Numbered from the stretch's first letter, positions 50,926 to 60,687 are shown. The stretch is 64,000 bases of DNA from Symbiodinium natans (GCA_905221605.1 CAJNDS010002385.1:176501-240500); one strand, 5' to 3'. The notes: a model not told the origin generated them from the letters alone. A program made the numbers and translations.

Positions 50926-53487
50926 ACCCTAAACCCTAAACCCTCTGCGGCGTTTTGGTTCACCAAGAACCTCCAGGATGATGAGTTCAATGAAGTCCGG
51001 GCGAAGGCGGATCCCAAGGTCCTTGTCCCAGGGAGCCACAGACCCCTCCTAGGCATAGTCAATACTATCCAGGAGCTTGCCATCGCGGTCGACGTCAACG
51101 AGCCAGGGTTCCCCGCCTCTGCACGCTACTTTTGTTACTTCCAGGCTAAGACTGGCATCATCTTCACAACCCTTTCGGCCTGGGAGAACTCCATCAGTGA
51201 GTCCTCTACTGCCTTGCCTTCGGAAGCGGCCAGGAAGGCGCTAGCCCCGTTCTTGCAGCACCTGTCCCAATTCCCAGCCCCCAAGGAGGGAGGCCCGCGA
51301 TACGCAAGCTTCATGCGTGAGGTTGTGTCCGCCCGGGAGCACGTCATCAAAGCCCTGGGGGTGATCCTTAAGTCAAAGCCCGCTGAGGACCTCAAGAAGC
51401 TCACTGGGGACCATCAGTTGACTATTGAAACACCGATGCTCAATCGAAAGTTGCTCACTGTGGCTGTGAATGAGCATACCCGTGATTGGACGAGATACCT
51501 CGCGGGCGACACGGCCCCGGATGGGTCAACCGTGAACTCGGCCAGGAAGGTGCAATTGCTCTCAACCGGCATCTTGTTGTCGGCCCTTCTCCTGAAACCC
51601 TACGGTATGGCTCTCACGAAGTTCAGCCCGGCGTTCCTGAAAGCAGACACTCACCTGCTGCTTTTACCACCTTGGTTGGTATTCCTCTTAAACGAGGTCT
51701 CAGCGCTCACCGGGACGGTTGCAACCCCGTGCTTTTTGCGACTCCGGCAGGCGAGCCAAAGCATTATGGCTGTCGGATCGAGACATCAGATGTTGAGAAT
51801 ACTAGGGTTGGCCGGCACCGAGTCGCTTGAACAAACGATCATTCGGCTCCTCAGGGAGGCCGCCACAGCCACCCTCGCGAACTTCGGGTCGTTATCGGCC
51901 GCCATCTCCTCTGCATTGATGGGCTTCTTCGGACGCTCAAGGATTTCAAATTCGTTGGCAGGAATGGCCTCGAAAGAACCTGAGAAGCTCTTGCCGGCTT
52001 TGCTTCCGCAGCTGATCATTAATCACCGCTGCTCGGCTGAAGGCCATTTGTCGGCGGCTACGTTGCAGAGTGAAGACGCCGCTGCGTTGGGGCTCCTGAT
52101 GTGGCGAGCCGCCCGTGGGGCACTGGAACAGGCCAGTGTCTCTGGATCTCCTTTAGAGGACTTCCTGGACCTCCTCTCCAATAAGATGCTGGAGCATGTG
52201 GGGCTTGACGGCTCCAGGTTGGCCGTTCCATGCTTCGTTCACACAACGCGCCAAGAGGCCGAAAGTGTCCAGAAGAAGATGAACAGGGCCGAGAAGGTCG
52301 ACCAACGTCAGATCTCCACTTTCCTCATTCGCCACCTGCTACCGTGGATGGCCGAAAAAGACGGAGAGATTAATTGGATGACCGCCACTTCCCGGGCTTC
52401 CCTTGTCACATTCCTGACCAAGAAGGTGCCACCTCTCCTGAGCGACGGAGAATTTGGCAGAATGGGGCTCAAAGCCCTCCCGACGGTAATCTGCGCCTCC
52501 GTGGCGGAGCGTAGTTCGGAGCAGACACTGCCCACCATCCAGGCCCCTCTCAACGTGCAGCACCTCCTTGAGGGCCTGACCCGACTTCCAAAGTTGGTCA
52601 AATTGCCGCGATCTCCCACAAATGTGGGCGAACTTGCGCCCCAGGCGCTCTCGACCACAATTGGAATTGTGGGCAGGGTTCTTTCAGGCTGTGGAGATTC
52701 TGTTGAGACGCCCGGCTCCGGTGATGAAGGTGAGGACGAGGATCCGAAGCCCCCGAAGGATGAGCAGGCCCCACCCTCGAAGAAGAAGCCTGAGGAGACG
52801 CCTATGACGCCAGGGCCGAAACAAGCTTCTAAGCCGGACCCCGCTCCTGCTGTGGAAGAACTCAAGGGAGGCAGGACCCGCAAGGCCGAGGAGATTGACG
52901 AGTCCATTGGTAGCCCTAGCCTGGCCGGTGACTCTTCGGATGACGAAAGGCCCTCAAAGAAGTTTGCTGGCGTGAGGTTTGAAGCCCCGCAGGAATCGAT
53001 GACCGATGCCTTGCGTCGCGAGGCTATGGAGAAGAATCTGGAGGAGGCGGCTGAGGCGCTTGAAGGTCCCGAGCTAGTAACGCCCGTTGAGCCGCTCACA
53101 CCCTTTGGAGGGAGCTCTGCCATTCCTCGGGAGATGCCTACCATGCCGACTCGCCCCCTGGGAGGCCCCAAAGCTGCCGGATCATCCAAAGAGGGATTGA
53201 TGATGCTCCCTGATTTCAGCATGGACGATTTGGAGCTTGCCCATGCTGATGCGCTCAGCAAGGTTCGAGGCGAAGGCGCTGCTGCCCCTGAGTTGCTGGA
53301 GCTCGAGAAGCCTGAGAAGTTGGATCCTGGTGCAAAGAGCAAAGGGCCGAAGCTTGGCTCTAAGGCTCCCACATCGAAGGAGGCACCTGCTGCCCCGAGC
53401 ACGAAGCCTAAGGAGAGGAAGAGACGTGAGTCTTCGCCCAACGTTGAGCGCTCACGCCGGCGCCGCCTTTGCGCGAAAGAGGATTGA
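50926..53487 (+). CDS. Large open frame of unknown function in kinase intron 14
   Basis: Open for about 854 codons; the coding look begins at about 50944, right at the end of a CCCTAAA tract, and there is no ATG near the start, so the 5' end is missing or is an exon edge. It stops at TGA 53485-53487. The first 550 residues are helical and mostly neutral (PKVLVPGSHRPLLGIVNTIQ; TGILLSALLLKPYGMALTK; LMGFFGRSRI). The last 250 are acidic, proline- and lysine-rich, ending in a basic tail (KPKERKRRESS, ERSRRRRL) like a nuclear signal. No zinc knuckle, endonuclease or RT motif is visible. Directly followed by an RT remnant, so it could be a retroelement ORF1 or a captured host gene. The 411-codon minus-strand frame over its 3' half is a by-product of GC-rich codons. 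Confidence 0.7.
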   Translation, partial: TLNPKPSAAFWFTKNLQDDEFNEVRAKADPKVLVPGSHRPLLGIVNTIQELAIAVDVNEPGFPASARYFCYFQAKTGIIFTTLSAWENSISESSTALPSEAARKALAPFLQHLSQFPAPKEGGPRYASFMREVVSAREHVIKALGVILKSKPAEDLKKLTGDHQLTIETPMLNRKLLTVAVNEHTRDWTRYLAGDTAPDGSTVNSARKVQLLSTGILLSALLLKPYGMALTKFSPAFLKADTHLLLLPPWLVFLLNEVSALTGTVATPCFLRLRQASQSIMAVGSRHQMLRILGLAGTESLEQTIIRLLREAATATLANFGSLSAAISSALMGFFGRSRISNSLAGMASKEPEKLLPALLPQLIINHRCSAEGHLSAATLQSEDAAALGLLMWRAARGALEQASVSGSPLEDFLDLLSNKMLEHVGLDGSRLAVPCFVHTTRQEAESVQKKMNRAEKVDQRQISTFLIRHLLPWMAEKDGEINWMTATSRASLVTFLTKKVPPLLSDGEFGRMGLKALPTVICASVAERSSEQTLPTIQAPLNVQHLLEGLTRLPKLVKLPRSPTNVGELAPQALSTTIGIVGRVLSGCGDSVETPGSGDEGEDEDPKPPKDEQAPPSKKKPEETPMTPGPKQASKPDPAPAVEELKGGRTRKAEEIDESIGSPSLAGDSSDDERPSKKFAGVRFEAPQESMTDALRREAMEKNLEEAAEALEGPELVTPVEPLTPFGGSSAIPREMPTMPTRPLGGPKAAGSSKEGLMMLPDFSMDDLELAHADALSKVRGEGAAAPELLELEKPEKLDPGAKSKGPKLGSKAPTSKEAPAAPSTKPKERKRRESSPNVERSRRRRLCAKED

Positions 53488-53509
53488 GTGCCTCTACAGT
53501 TCTTGCTGA

Positions 53510-54703
53510 TACAAAGTCGACAGGGACTCAATGCATATTGCACTTCAACGACTAGGAGTACACCGCCACTATCTAGACATCATCGCAGACATGTATACCG
53601 ACCAGGTTTTCACTACATCCGGTTTTTTAGGATAGCAATGCAAGGCTACACCGCATACAGGTATAAGGCAGGGATGCCCATTGAGCCCATATCTTTTTAT
53701 AATGGTTATGTCTGTTTTGTTTACCGACGTAGACGTAAGGCTCAGGTCCTCAGGTGTCCCCACCAACACCTGGTCAGTAGGAAAACCCATCTACGATCTA
53801 GAGTACGCCGATGACACTCTACTGCTGGCCTTATCTAGAACACAAAGTCAGGAATTCCTTAAGCATGTCCAAGTAGAAGCCACCCTGTACGGCCTTTCCC
53901 TTAATCTCACTAAAACAGAGGCCCTTACCCACCCCCAAACCGAGTACTCCGCCATCACATTTTCAGACGGTACCCAAGTGCCAGAAGCAGGACAGGTGAA
54001 ATACCTAGGAGCCCTGATCTCTTGGACGCAGCCCGTAAAGATCGCCATAGAGGACCGAAAGCGAAAAGCTCATATCGCCTACCTAAAGTTGCAACATCTA
54101 TGGAGAAGCAAACTTAATTGTAGGAAAAAGGTTCGCATCTTTATGGCATCTATGGTACCCGTACTAACATATGGCCTAGCCACATTATCACTGGAAAAAC
54201 GACACACTCAGTCTCTCGATGCCTGGTTTCTACGGTATCTCAGGAGATGCATGGGAATAAAGCATTCATACTATTCACATGTTACCAACGACAGAGTATA
54301 CAAACTGGCAGGCTACCCCGCACTGCCCTCGCATAGCATCCTCCAACAACAATTCAAGATGCTCGCCAAAGCCACCCTTGCCCCCACCAACGACCCGATC
54401 CACCATGTCATTTACTCCCCTGGCTACAAGGATAGAATAAAGTTTACTAAATCAGCACGTAGAGGACACCCCTCCAGGTACTGGTTTGACATGACTTCCA
54501 AACATGCAGTAGTATACCTCAACCACTACCTTGACCACTCCGCCGACCCTGAGCTCCAAGAGTCCCGCAGAGATTTCTTAGGGGTAAAACACCTACTACA
54601 ACGCTCCCCCCAATTTCGTGTGTGCTTGGAGACTGCGCCAACGCGCAACCCAGAGCTTTTTAAGATTTCCAGCAGGACACTAAGCAGCGCACGGCAGCCG
54701 TAA
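53510..54703 (+). pseudogene. 5'-truncated non-LTR reverse transcriptase
   Basis: Reads ALQRLGVHRHYLDIIADMYT, GIRQGCPLSPYLFIMVM, then the catalytic box YADDTLLLAL, YGLSLNLTKTEAL, VKYLGALISW and a thumb ending near RYLRRCMGIKHS. These are the motifs of LINE-type RTs. The N-terminal endonuclease and first RT blocks are absent. An in-frame TAG at 53633-53635 breaks it. It ends in TAA at 54701-54703, and after five more bases the CCCTAAA tract begins. Frame differs from the upstream open frame. Not expected to be active as it stands. Confidence 0.85.
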
Positions 54704-54708
54704 AAAGA

Positions 54709-54946
54709 ACCCTAAACCCTAAACCCTAAACCCTAAACCCTAAACCCTAAACCCTAAACCCTAAACCCTAAACCCTAAACCCTAAACCCTAAACCCTAAA
54801 CCCTAAACCCTAAACCCTAAACCCTAACCCTAAACCCTAAAACCCTAAACCCTAAACCCTAAGCCCTAAACCCTAAACCCTAAACCCTAAACCCTAAACC
54901 CTAAACCCTAAACCCTAAACCCTAAACCCTAAACCCTAAACCCTAA
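54709..54946 (+). repeat. CCCTAAA tract at the RT 3' end
   Basis: About 33 heptamers joined to the retroelement remnant and ending about 15 bases before the acceptor of kinase exon 15. Confidence 0.96.
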
Positions 54947-54964
54947 CCCGCCCCTTTTTGGCAG

Positions 54965-55024
54965 ACGGATGGAGCACTGGAGCGAGCTGTGGCGGCCGCG
55001 GACAAAGGCGAGAGATCCTTCGAA
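54965..55024 (+). CDS. Kinase exon 15: C-lobe
   Basis: Acceptor tttggcag, then TDGALERAVAAADKGERSFE, then GC donor (gctttt). Phase 0 with exon 14. Position fits the helix G-H region of the C-lobe. Confidence 0.68.
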
Positions 55025-56670
55025 GCTTTTTGGGCTTAGGGTTTCGGGTTCAGGGTTTAGGGTTTAGGGTTTAGGGTTTAGGGTAACTAGGACACAGAGT
55101 AGGCATTTATTCACTGTTGTTCAGGGCTTAGGTTCCATGACAACCCACTTTGAACCAAAACAGGCACCCTTGCTATTCCTAGGTTACTCCTGTGTCAAGC
55201 AGGCTTTGGAGTGCTTCTGGTTTAGGATTTGCGGGTTTGCGGGTTAGGGTTTAGGGTTTGGGCTTTAGGGTTTTAGGGGTTGATTTCGGGTTTGGGGCTT
55301 AGGGTTCAGGGTCTGCTAGACGCATGAGTCAGCTGGTTTCCACCGGCTGCGCGCTTGTGAAGCTTCTGTCTGCCCCGACCATCCAAAATCGATTCGCAGT
55401 AGAAATAATACTAGTAATAGTAATAAATATTAGTAGTAATAATAATAGTAGTACTCATAGTAAGAATGATAATAATATTGTGTGTGTGAACGAAGTGAGC
55501 GCCACAAGTTTAAAGTTCAATGATGTCATTATCCCTTCACATTTCCGTACTACTAAGGGAACAGCAGACCCATGCGGCAGACAGTGGGTTTCAAGGTGTT
55601 TTGGGTGAACAAGGCTGTGGGACCCACTAACAGATAAGTACATTCTGTGGGGTTTTTGTGCGCGCAGAAGTATATTTTTTCTGCATTTTGTGGGGGTTTT
55701 TGGTGGCAACCTAATGATGGGCATTGTATAGACCTACCAACACCTGAACATGTTGCAGAGTTGTGGAGTTGAGGACATGTGCGTTTTTACATAGCCTGCG
55801 CAGCGGAAGAATATGTTCACCGGGACCCCCAACCTAAACCCTATACCCCGAAGCTTGAGAACTTAAACCCTAAACCCAAACCTTAACAACCCTACGCCTA
55901 GTTGAGACCCAAAACCTAAACCCCCAGCCCTAAACCCTGAACCCCAACCTTAACAGCCCGAAATCCTTCCGTCTTCAAACCCTCCAACCCCAAGCCCGCA
56001 ACCCACCAGCCCTAAACCCTAAACCCTCAACCCTCTAACCCTAAACTAACCCCCGAAACTCCAACCCTAAGCCAGGTGCAGACTGGCCGCCGGCGGCGGC
56101 CCGGGCGCGGGTCCCGGCTTCCGAAGCCTGCTGGTTCCTACCCAAAGTGTTTCGGGTTTAGGGTTGAGGGTTTAGGGTTGATGTCTTAGGGGTTCGGGTT
56201 TCGGGCTTAGGGATGTTCAGGGTGTGGGGCTGTTTAGGTTTCCGGGATGTTCCGGGTTTAAGGTTTTTTTGGGGTTCGGGGTCTTCATTTCAGGATGCAA
56301 TACCGGGCCAAAGGACCCTAAACCCTAAACCCTGAACCCTAAACCCTAAACCCTAAACCCTAAACCCTAAACCCCTGCGCTTTTTGGGACTTCTTGCGAT
56401 AGGGACGACAAGTGTGCCTCGATTTCGGGAAGGAGGTTCTGCAAAAGGGTCTTGCACTTGACCTGAGATCCTGAACTCTAAAACCCTAAACCCTAAACCC
56501 TAAACCCTAAACCCTAAACCCTAAGCCCTAAGCCCTAAGCCCTAAGCCCTAAGCCCTAAGCCCTAAGCCCTAAGCCCTAAGCCCTAAGCCCTAAGCCCTA
56601 AGCCCTAAGCCCCAAGCCTTAAGCCCTAAGCCCTAAACCCTAAACCCTAAACCCAAAACTTTCCGGAGCA
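55025..56670. other. Kinase intron 15
   Basis: TTTAGGG (55048-55085), G-rich variants (55210-55310), an AT-rich TAA microsatellite (55395-55490), unique AT-rich DNA (55500-55800), CCCTAAA (56315-56372) and the CCCTAAG array. No extra exon recognised. Confidence 0.65.
56490..56655 (+). repeat. CCCTAAG array edged by CCCTAAA
   Basis: About 16 copies of the single variant CCCTAAG (56520-56632) between canonical units. The same variant forms 58978-59040. Confidence 0.96.
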
Positions 56671-56675
56671 GCCAG

Positions 56676-56726
56676 GACGTTGCCGAGCTCAGCCTCGTCT
56701 GTGCAGCGCACGAGGAGCAACCCCCT
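56676..56726 (+). CDS. Kinase exon 16: helix H/I
   Basis: Acceptor gccag, then DVAELSLVCAAHEEQPP. A/ELSLxC....E-x-R/Q-PP matches the conserved end of RLK-type domains (the arginine that pairs with the APE glutamate is Q here). 3' end uncertain. Confidence 0.7.
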
Positions 56727-56764
56727 CGCACACCCCTCGCGCGCCGGTCCGGGAGCTGCGGGTT

Positions 56765-56850
56765 CTTTTTTTTTTGGGGGGGGGGGGGAGAAGAATGAAG
56801 AGGGTTCAGGGTTTAGGGTTTCGGGTTTAGGGTTTAGGGTTTAGGGGTGC
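56765..56850. repeat. T and G homopolymers then TTTAGGG
   Basis: A 9-base T run, a 12-base G run, and five G-rich heptamers after kinase exon 16. Confidence 0.9.
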
Positions 56851-57031
56851 GTACTCTTCTGCGTGCCTGTGGGGGCTCTCCTTAGGCTCGGGAAGCCTCG
56901 TGCTGCTTTGCTTGGAGTGCGCATGGCCAAGGGCAAGCCCATCACTCCCCTTAAGCCCTAAACCCTAAACCCTAAACCCTAAGCCCTAAACCCTAAACCT
57001 CAAGCCCTAAACCCTGAACCCTGAACCCCTA

Positions 57032-57133
57032 CCCAGAGAGCCCAAAACACCTTAATTCAGGAATATACCTTAAGCAATATAACAAAGGGATTATCCGCAG
57101 AATTTCAGGAATAGTTCCTTAGCTCGGGGGTAT
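57032..57133. mobile_element. Family-B-like element in kinase intron 16
   Basis: Opens cccagagagcccaaaacacct, contains ttaattcaggaatataccttaa, and has a weaker right arm ending ctcgggggta. Confidence 0.5.
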
Positions 57134-57180
57134 GAGAAGGGCTCTTCTTCGGCAGACCCCCCTGACACCCCCCCGCACAG

Positions 57181-57240
57181 ATCCCAAACCTGCGCCGCGT
57201 TCTCGCCTTCGCTTTCCCTGGGCTCCAGCAACAGCTGTGG
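57181..57240 (+). CDS. Kinase exon 17: C-terminal end
   Basis: Acceptor ccgcacag, then IPNLRRVLAFAFPGLQQQLW. The word (I)xxLRRVL after ...EEQPP is where RLK-type domains end. Downstream continuation not determined. Confidence 0.5.
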
Positions 57241-58080
57241 ATAGATCCTCCCTTAGTACCGACCCCTCGAAGCACCGGCCACTTCGACCAGGGGCAGTCT
57301 TAGGGGAGTTTTCGGGGGCCTCTTCGGCGGTTGAGGGTTTGGGGGATGTTTGGGGGCCTTTGCGCTTGTGGGGTCTTAGGGCTTACGGTTTTTAGGGCCT
57401 TGGTTTAGGGTTTAGGGTTTGGGGTTTAGGGTTTAGGGTTCAGGGATTCGCGGTTTTCGGGTGGTTTTCGGGGTTTTTGGGGGCGGTTTTTGGGGGAGAC
57501 TTAGGGTTTGTGTTCGAGCGCGAGTCCATAGCTTAAGGCAAAACAAACCCTAAGCCCAAAACCCTGAACCCTACGTAGGGTGATGTTTTTGATAGCTATT
57601 CTTATAACCCTATTTCGGGTACCTGTAACCCTGCTTTGTTTCTAATTACCCCTGAGCCTCCAAGTATCCTCGGTCCCTCCAGTCTGCCAAAAAGTGCACT
57701 TAAGACATGTACGTTTTACAACCAGAATCCCTAAACCGTAAACCCTAAACCCACGATAAAGATACAGGTTTTTAGGCTTGAGGGTTCCCCACATGACTAC
57801 AAGGAACCTTTCTTCGGGTCTTAGGGTCTAGGGTTGAGGGTTTCAGGGTGTAGGGTTTAGGGCTTAAAGCTTTTTCTGGAAGAACCCTAAACCCTAAACC
57901 CCAATCCCTAAACCCGAAATCCTAAACGCTGAACCCTTCAACCGCTGGGCAAGTATAGATGGGTAGAGACACACCGTCCCCAGCCCCGCTCGGCCAACTG
58001 CAGCAACCTTGCTGGGCGGAGTCTCTCAAAGCCCTGCAGGCCTACCCGAAACGGAAAGCTCTAAACTCCTGCACCCCGAG
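57241..58080. other. No gene called
   Basis: TTTAGGG (57405-57440), a family-A-like fragment near 57570-57665 (ends gagcctccaagt) and short telomeric pieces. Open frames are short. Confidence 0.5.
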
Positions 58081-58084
58081 CCCT

Positions 58085-58510
58085 GAGGCTCCAAACCCCA
58101 AACCCCAAACCCCAAACCCCAAACCCCAAACCCCAAACCCCAAACCCCAAACCCCAAACCCCAAACCCCAAACCCCTAACCCCTAACCCCAAACCCGAAA
58201 CCCCAAACCCCAAACCCCAAACCCCTAACCCCAAACCCCAAACCCCAAACCCCAAACCACAAACCCCAAGCCCGAAAGCCCCAACCCCAAACCCCTAACC
58301 CCTAACCCCAAACCCGAAACCCCAAACCCCAAACCCCAAACCCCCCCCCAAACCCCAAACCCCAAACCCCAAACCCCAAACCCCAAACCCCCCAAAAACC
58401 CGAACCCCCAACCCCAACCCCAAACCCCTAACCCCAAACCCCAAACCCCAAACCCCAAACCACAAACCCCAAGCCCCAAAGCCCCAACCCCAAACCCTAA
58501 ACCCCAAACC
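58085..58510 (+). repeat. CCCCAAA array
   Basis: Over 50 CCCCAAA units with CCCCTAA and CCCGAAA interruptions. A block of about 150 bases (from about 58170 and again from about 58285) is repeated, indicating higher-order amplification. The G-F-G-V-W and P-K-P-Q-T-P-N frames are its translation. Confidence 0.95.
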
Positions 58511-58625
58511 CCTAATCCTAAACCCTAAACCCTAAACCCTAAACCCTAAACCCTAAACCCTAAACCCTAAACCCTAAACCCTAAACCCTAAACCCTAAAC
58601 CCTAAACCCTAAACCCTAAACCCTA
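58511..58625 (+). repeat. CCCTAAA tract
   Basis: About 16 heptamers directly after the CCCCAAA array. Confidence 0.95.
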
Positions 58626-58631
58626 AACCTA

Positions 58632-58728
58632 AATCAGGCCATAGCCGCCCAGCCCCACGCGATGACGGCACCGCTGCTTCACTACTTTCGGGTGGTCGGC
58701 CAGCCATGACTTGAGCCTGGTCAAGAGG
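58632..58728 (-). CDS. Minus-strand exon-like island
   Basis: Minus strand reads RLKSWLADHPKVVKQRC then RHRVGLGGYG. The plus strand has early stops. Not recognised. Confidence 0.32.
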
Positions 58729-58977
58729 CGTAGGGTTTAGGTTTTAGGGTTTAGGGGGTAGGGTTTAGGGTTTAGGGTTTAAGTAGGGGGTAGGGATTAG
58801 GGTTAGGGCCGGGTTTCGGGTTCAGGGTTCTGGAGGCGCGCTCAGCCCCAAAAACCCCATAAACCCGAAAGCCCTCCAGCACTGTGTAGCCCAGACCGAA
58901 CTCCAACTCCAAACCCCCCTAAGCTCCCTCAAATCTCCAACCCCCGCAAAACCCCGAAACTCCTTGTGAACTCTCAA

Positions 58978-59070
58978 GCCCTAAGCCCTAAGCCCTAAGC
59001 CCTAAGCCCTAAGCCCTAAGCCCTAAGCCCTAAGCCCTAAACCCTAAACCCTAAACCCTAAACCCTAAAC
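58978..59070 (+). repeat. CCCTAAG array edged by CCCTAAA
   Basis: Nine or so CCCTAAG then five CCCTAAA. Confidence 0.95.
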
Positions 59071-59116
59071 CCCTGAAAAGCCCCAAAACCCTTCATCCCA
59101 AGTAGCCCGAACGTGC

Positions 59117-59175
59117 CAGGCCGACCTTCACTTGAGCCCGGCCCTTCAGAAGAAGGCCTCCGGTCTTGTGCTTTA
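59117..59175 (+). CDS. Short exon-like island
   Basis: One frame reads CQADLHLSPALQKKASGLVL. TTTAGGG (59180-59275) follows. Not recognised. Confidence 0.3.
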
Positions 59176-59279
59176 CCTAGGGTTTAGGGTGTAGGGGTTT
59201 AGGGTTTAGGGTTTAGGGTTTAGGGGTTTAGGGTTTCGGGTTTGGGGTTTAGGGTTTAGGGAACAGGGTCCAGGGTTTA

Positions 59280-60000
59280 GGTTCAGGGTTTAGGGCTCTG
59301 AGCTGAGGGTTTTAGGGTTTAGGGTTCAGGGAACTCCCTCAACCCTATGACCCTGGACCTGAAACCGTAAACCTTCAACACTACACTTTGTTTTGGTTGG
59401 GTTGAGCCCTTCACGATCGCCCGTGATGCAAGGCAAGGGTTCTGCGCAGTGTCTCCATGGGCTTTCAGGTGCCTTTGGGCATTCGGGTAGATGTCATGTG
59501 GGGGTTTAAGTGTTTAGGGTTTAGGGCTTAGGAACCGTGCAACCTAACCCCTAAACCCATTGTACGCCAGCGGGGGGGGGACCCTACGGCGTTGAGGCTT
59601 TCAAGGCCACGTCCCGGCCTTCTACGTTTTAGAGTTTAGGATCTAGGGTTTCGGGCTTAGGGTTCAGATCAGGGTTTAGGGCCTAGGAGATCGAGTAAGC
59701 AAGCTGCCCGAAACCCCAAGCTCGAAGATCTGAATTGATGAGACCCTGAGTTCAACCCTAAACCTCAAGCACGGCCATACGTATATAAGACCCTGTCAGG
59801 ACCTCATAGAAGCACACATACCAGAAACACACATATATACATATATGTATATGTATACATATATACATACATATGTAGCCCCAAACCTTGAACCCTAAAA
59901 CCGGCCAGCATTAGGGGTCTAGAGTTTCCCTCAAACTCTCAAACCCGGGTTGAGGGTTTAGGGTTTAGGGTTTGGGGTTTCGGGTTTGGGGTTTAGGGTT
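59280..60000. other. No gene called
   Basis: Scattered TTTAGGG pieces, unique DNA at 59385-59520, and an alternating tatatgtata palindrome (59825-59875). Confidence 0.5.
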
Positions 60001-60012
60001 CGTTCGCTGCAG

Positions 60013-60063
60013 GCGGCAGATGCCGGCTTCACCATGGTTGGCAGTGACTTTGCCCGGATTCAG
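60013..60063 (+). CDS. Exon candidate, downstream gene
   Basis: Acceptor cgctgcag, then AADAGFTMVGSDFARIQ. A GC donor could alternatively cut after DF. TTTAGGG precedes and follows. Not recognised. Confidence 0.42.
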
Positions 60064-60162
60064 AGGGTTTAGGGTTTAGGGTCTAGGGTTTAGGGTTTAG
60101 GGTTTAGGGGTTAGGGTTTAGGGTTGCGCACTGACATCCTCGCTTGCAATCTAAAGTTGCAG

Positions 60163-60208
60163 AAGGGAACGTTCGGTGTCGCTGAAATCCTGCATCAAAA
60201 GCTTCGGG
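60163..60208 (+). CDS. Exon candidate, downstream gene
   Basis: Acceptor aagttgcag, then KGTFGVAEILHQKLR. Not recognised. Confidence 0.38.
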
Positions 60209-60256
60209 TACACAAAGCCCTAAGCCCTAAAACTCAAATCCTAAACTATCTTCCAG

Positions 60257-60385
60257 AAATCCTAAACCCTAAACCCTAAACCCCAAACCCCAAACCCCAA
60301 ACCCCACACCCCAAACCCCAAACCCCAAACCCCAAACCCCAAACCCCCAAACCCCAAACCCTAAACCCTAAAGCCTAAACCCTAA
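60257..60385 (+). repeat. CCCCAAA/CCCTAAA block
   Basis: About 18 heptamers, CCCCAAA in the centre and CCCTAAA at both edges. Confidence 0.95.
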
Positions 60386-60687
60386 ACCCAAGCTCCGATT
60401 TGACTTCCCAGGACATACCCAGAAAGCCCAATCCCCCTTCAGGAGTCGGGTTTACTTGGAGGTTCAGGGTTACAAGTATAGTTACCATACTTATAACCCT
60501 GCGTACAACTATACGCATGAACCAAAAGTAGGGCTTAGGGTTTTAGGGCCAATATATCCCATAATGAAGGGAAGATATCTTCAGCTCATATTATGTTTTA
60601 AGTCCTTCAGGGGTATTTAGGGTTTAGGGTTTAGGGTTTAGGGGTCCGAGCAAAAGGCTGAGATTCCGATTTTTTTTGCTGCTCAGC

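Larger units (their letters stand above)
20961..57240 (+). other. Split protein kinase gene, Pelle/RLK-like, about 17 exons
   Basis: A single protein kinase domain can be read in order on the + strand over about 36 kb: ATNNF lead-in, glycine loop GSGNYG, VAIK lysine, helix C with RHPNL, hinge YELLEGG, helix E, catalytic loop HRDIKSAN, DFG, GTPGYACP, helix F (VYAYGMVVMEML) and C-lobe helices. Pieces are 36-66 bp and join in frame; at most junctions the intron is GC..AG. The lead-in and HRDIKSAN place it near Pelle/IRAK/receptor-like kinases, which phosphorylate serine/threonine. All catalytic residues seen are intact (K of VAIK, D of HRD, D of DFG), so an active enzyme is expected. N-terminal regulatory exons are not identified; candidates lie at 18.4-19.8 kb. 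The gene hosts another gene in one intron and retroelement debris in another. Confidence 0.85.

Noticed and set aside
52308-53543. 411-codon minus-strand open frame
   Set aside because: Lies opposite the 50926-53487 frame, is serine/proline/glycine-rich as expected from the complement of GC-rich codons, and has no motif or splice context.
58061-58507. Long minus-strand frames of the GFGVWGLGF type and plus-strand PKPQTPN type
   Set aside because: Direct translations of the CCCCAAA heptamer in three-heptamer register; the same words (LNPKP, GLGFRV) occur at nearly every tract.
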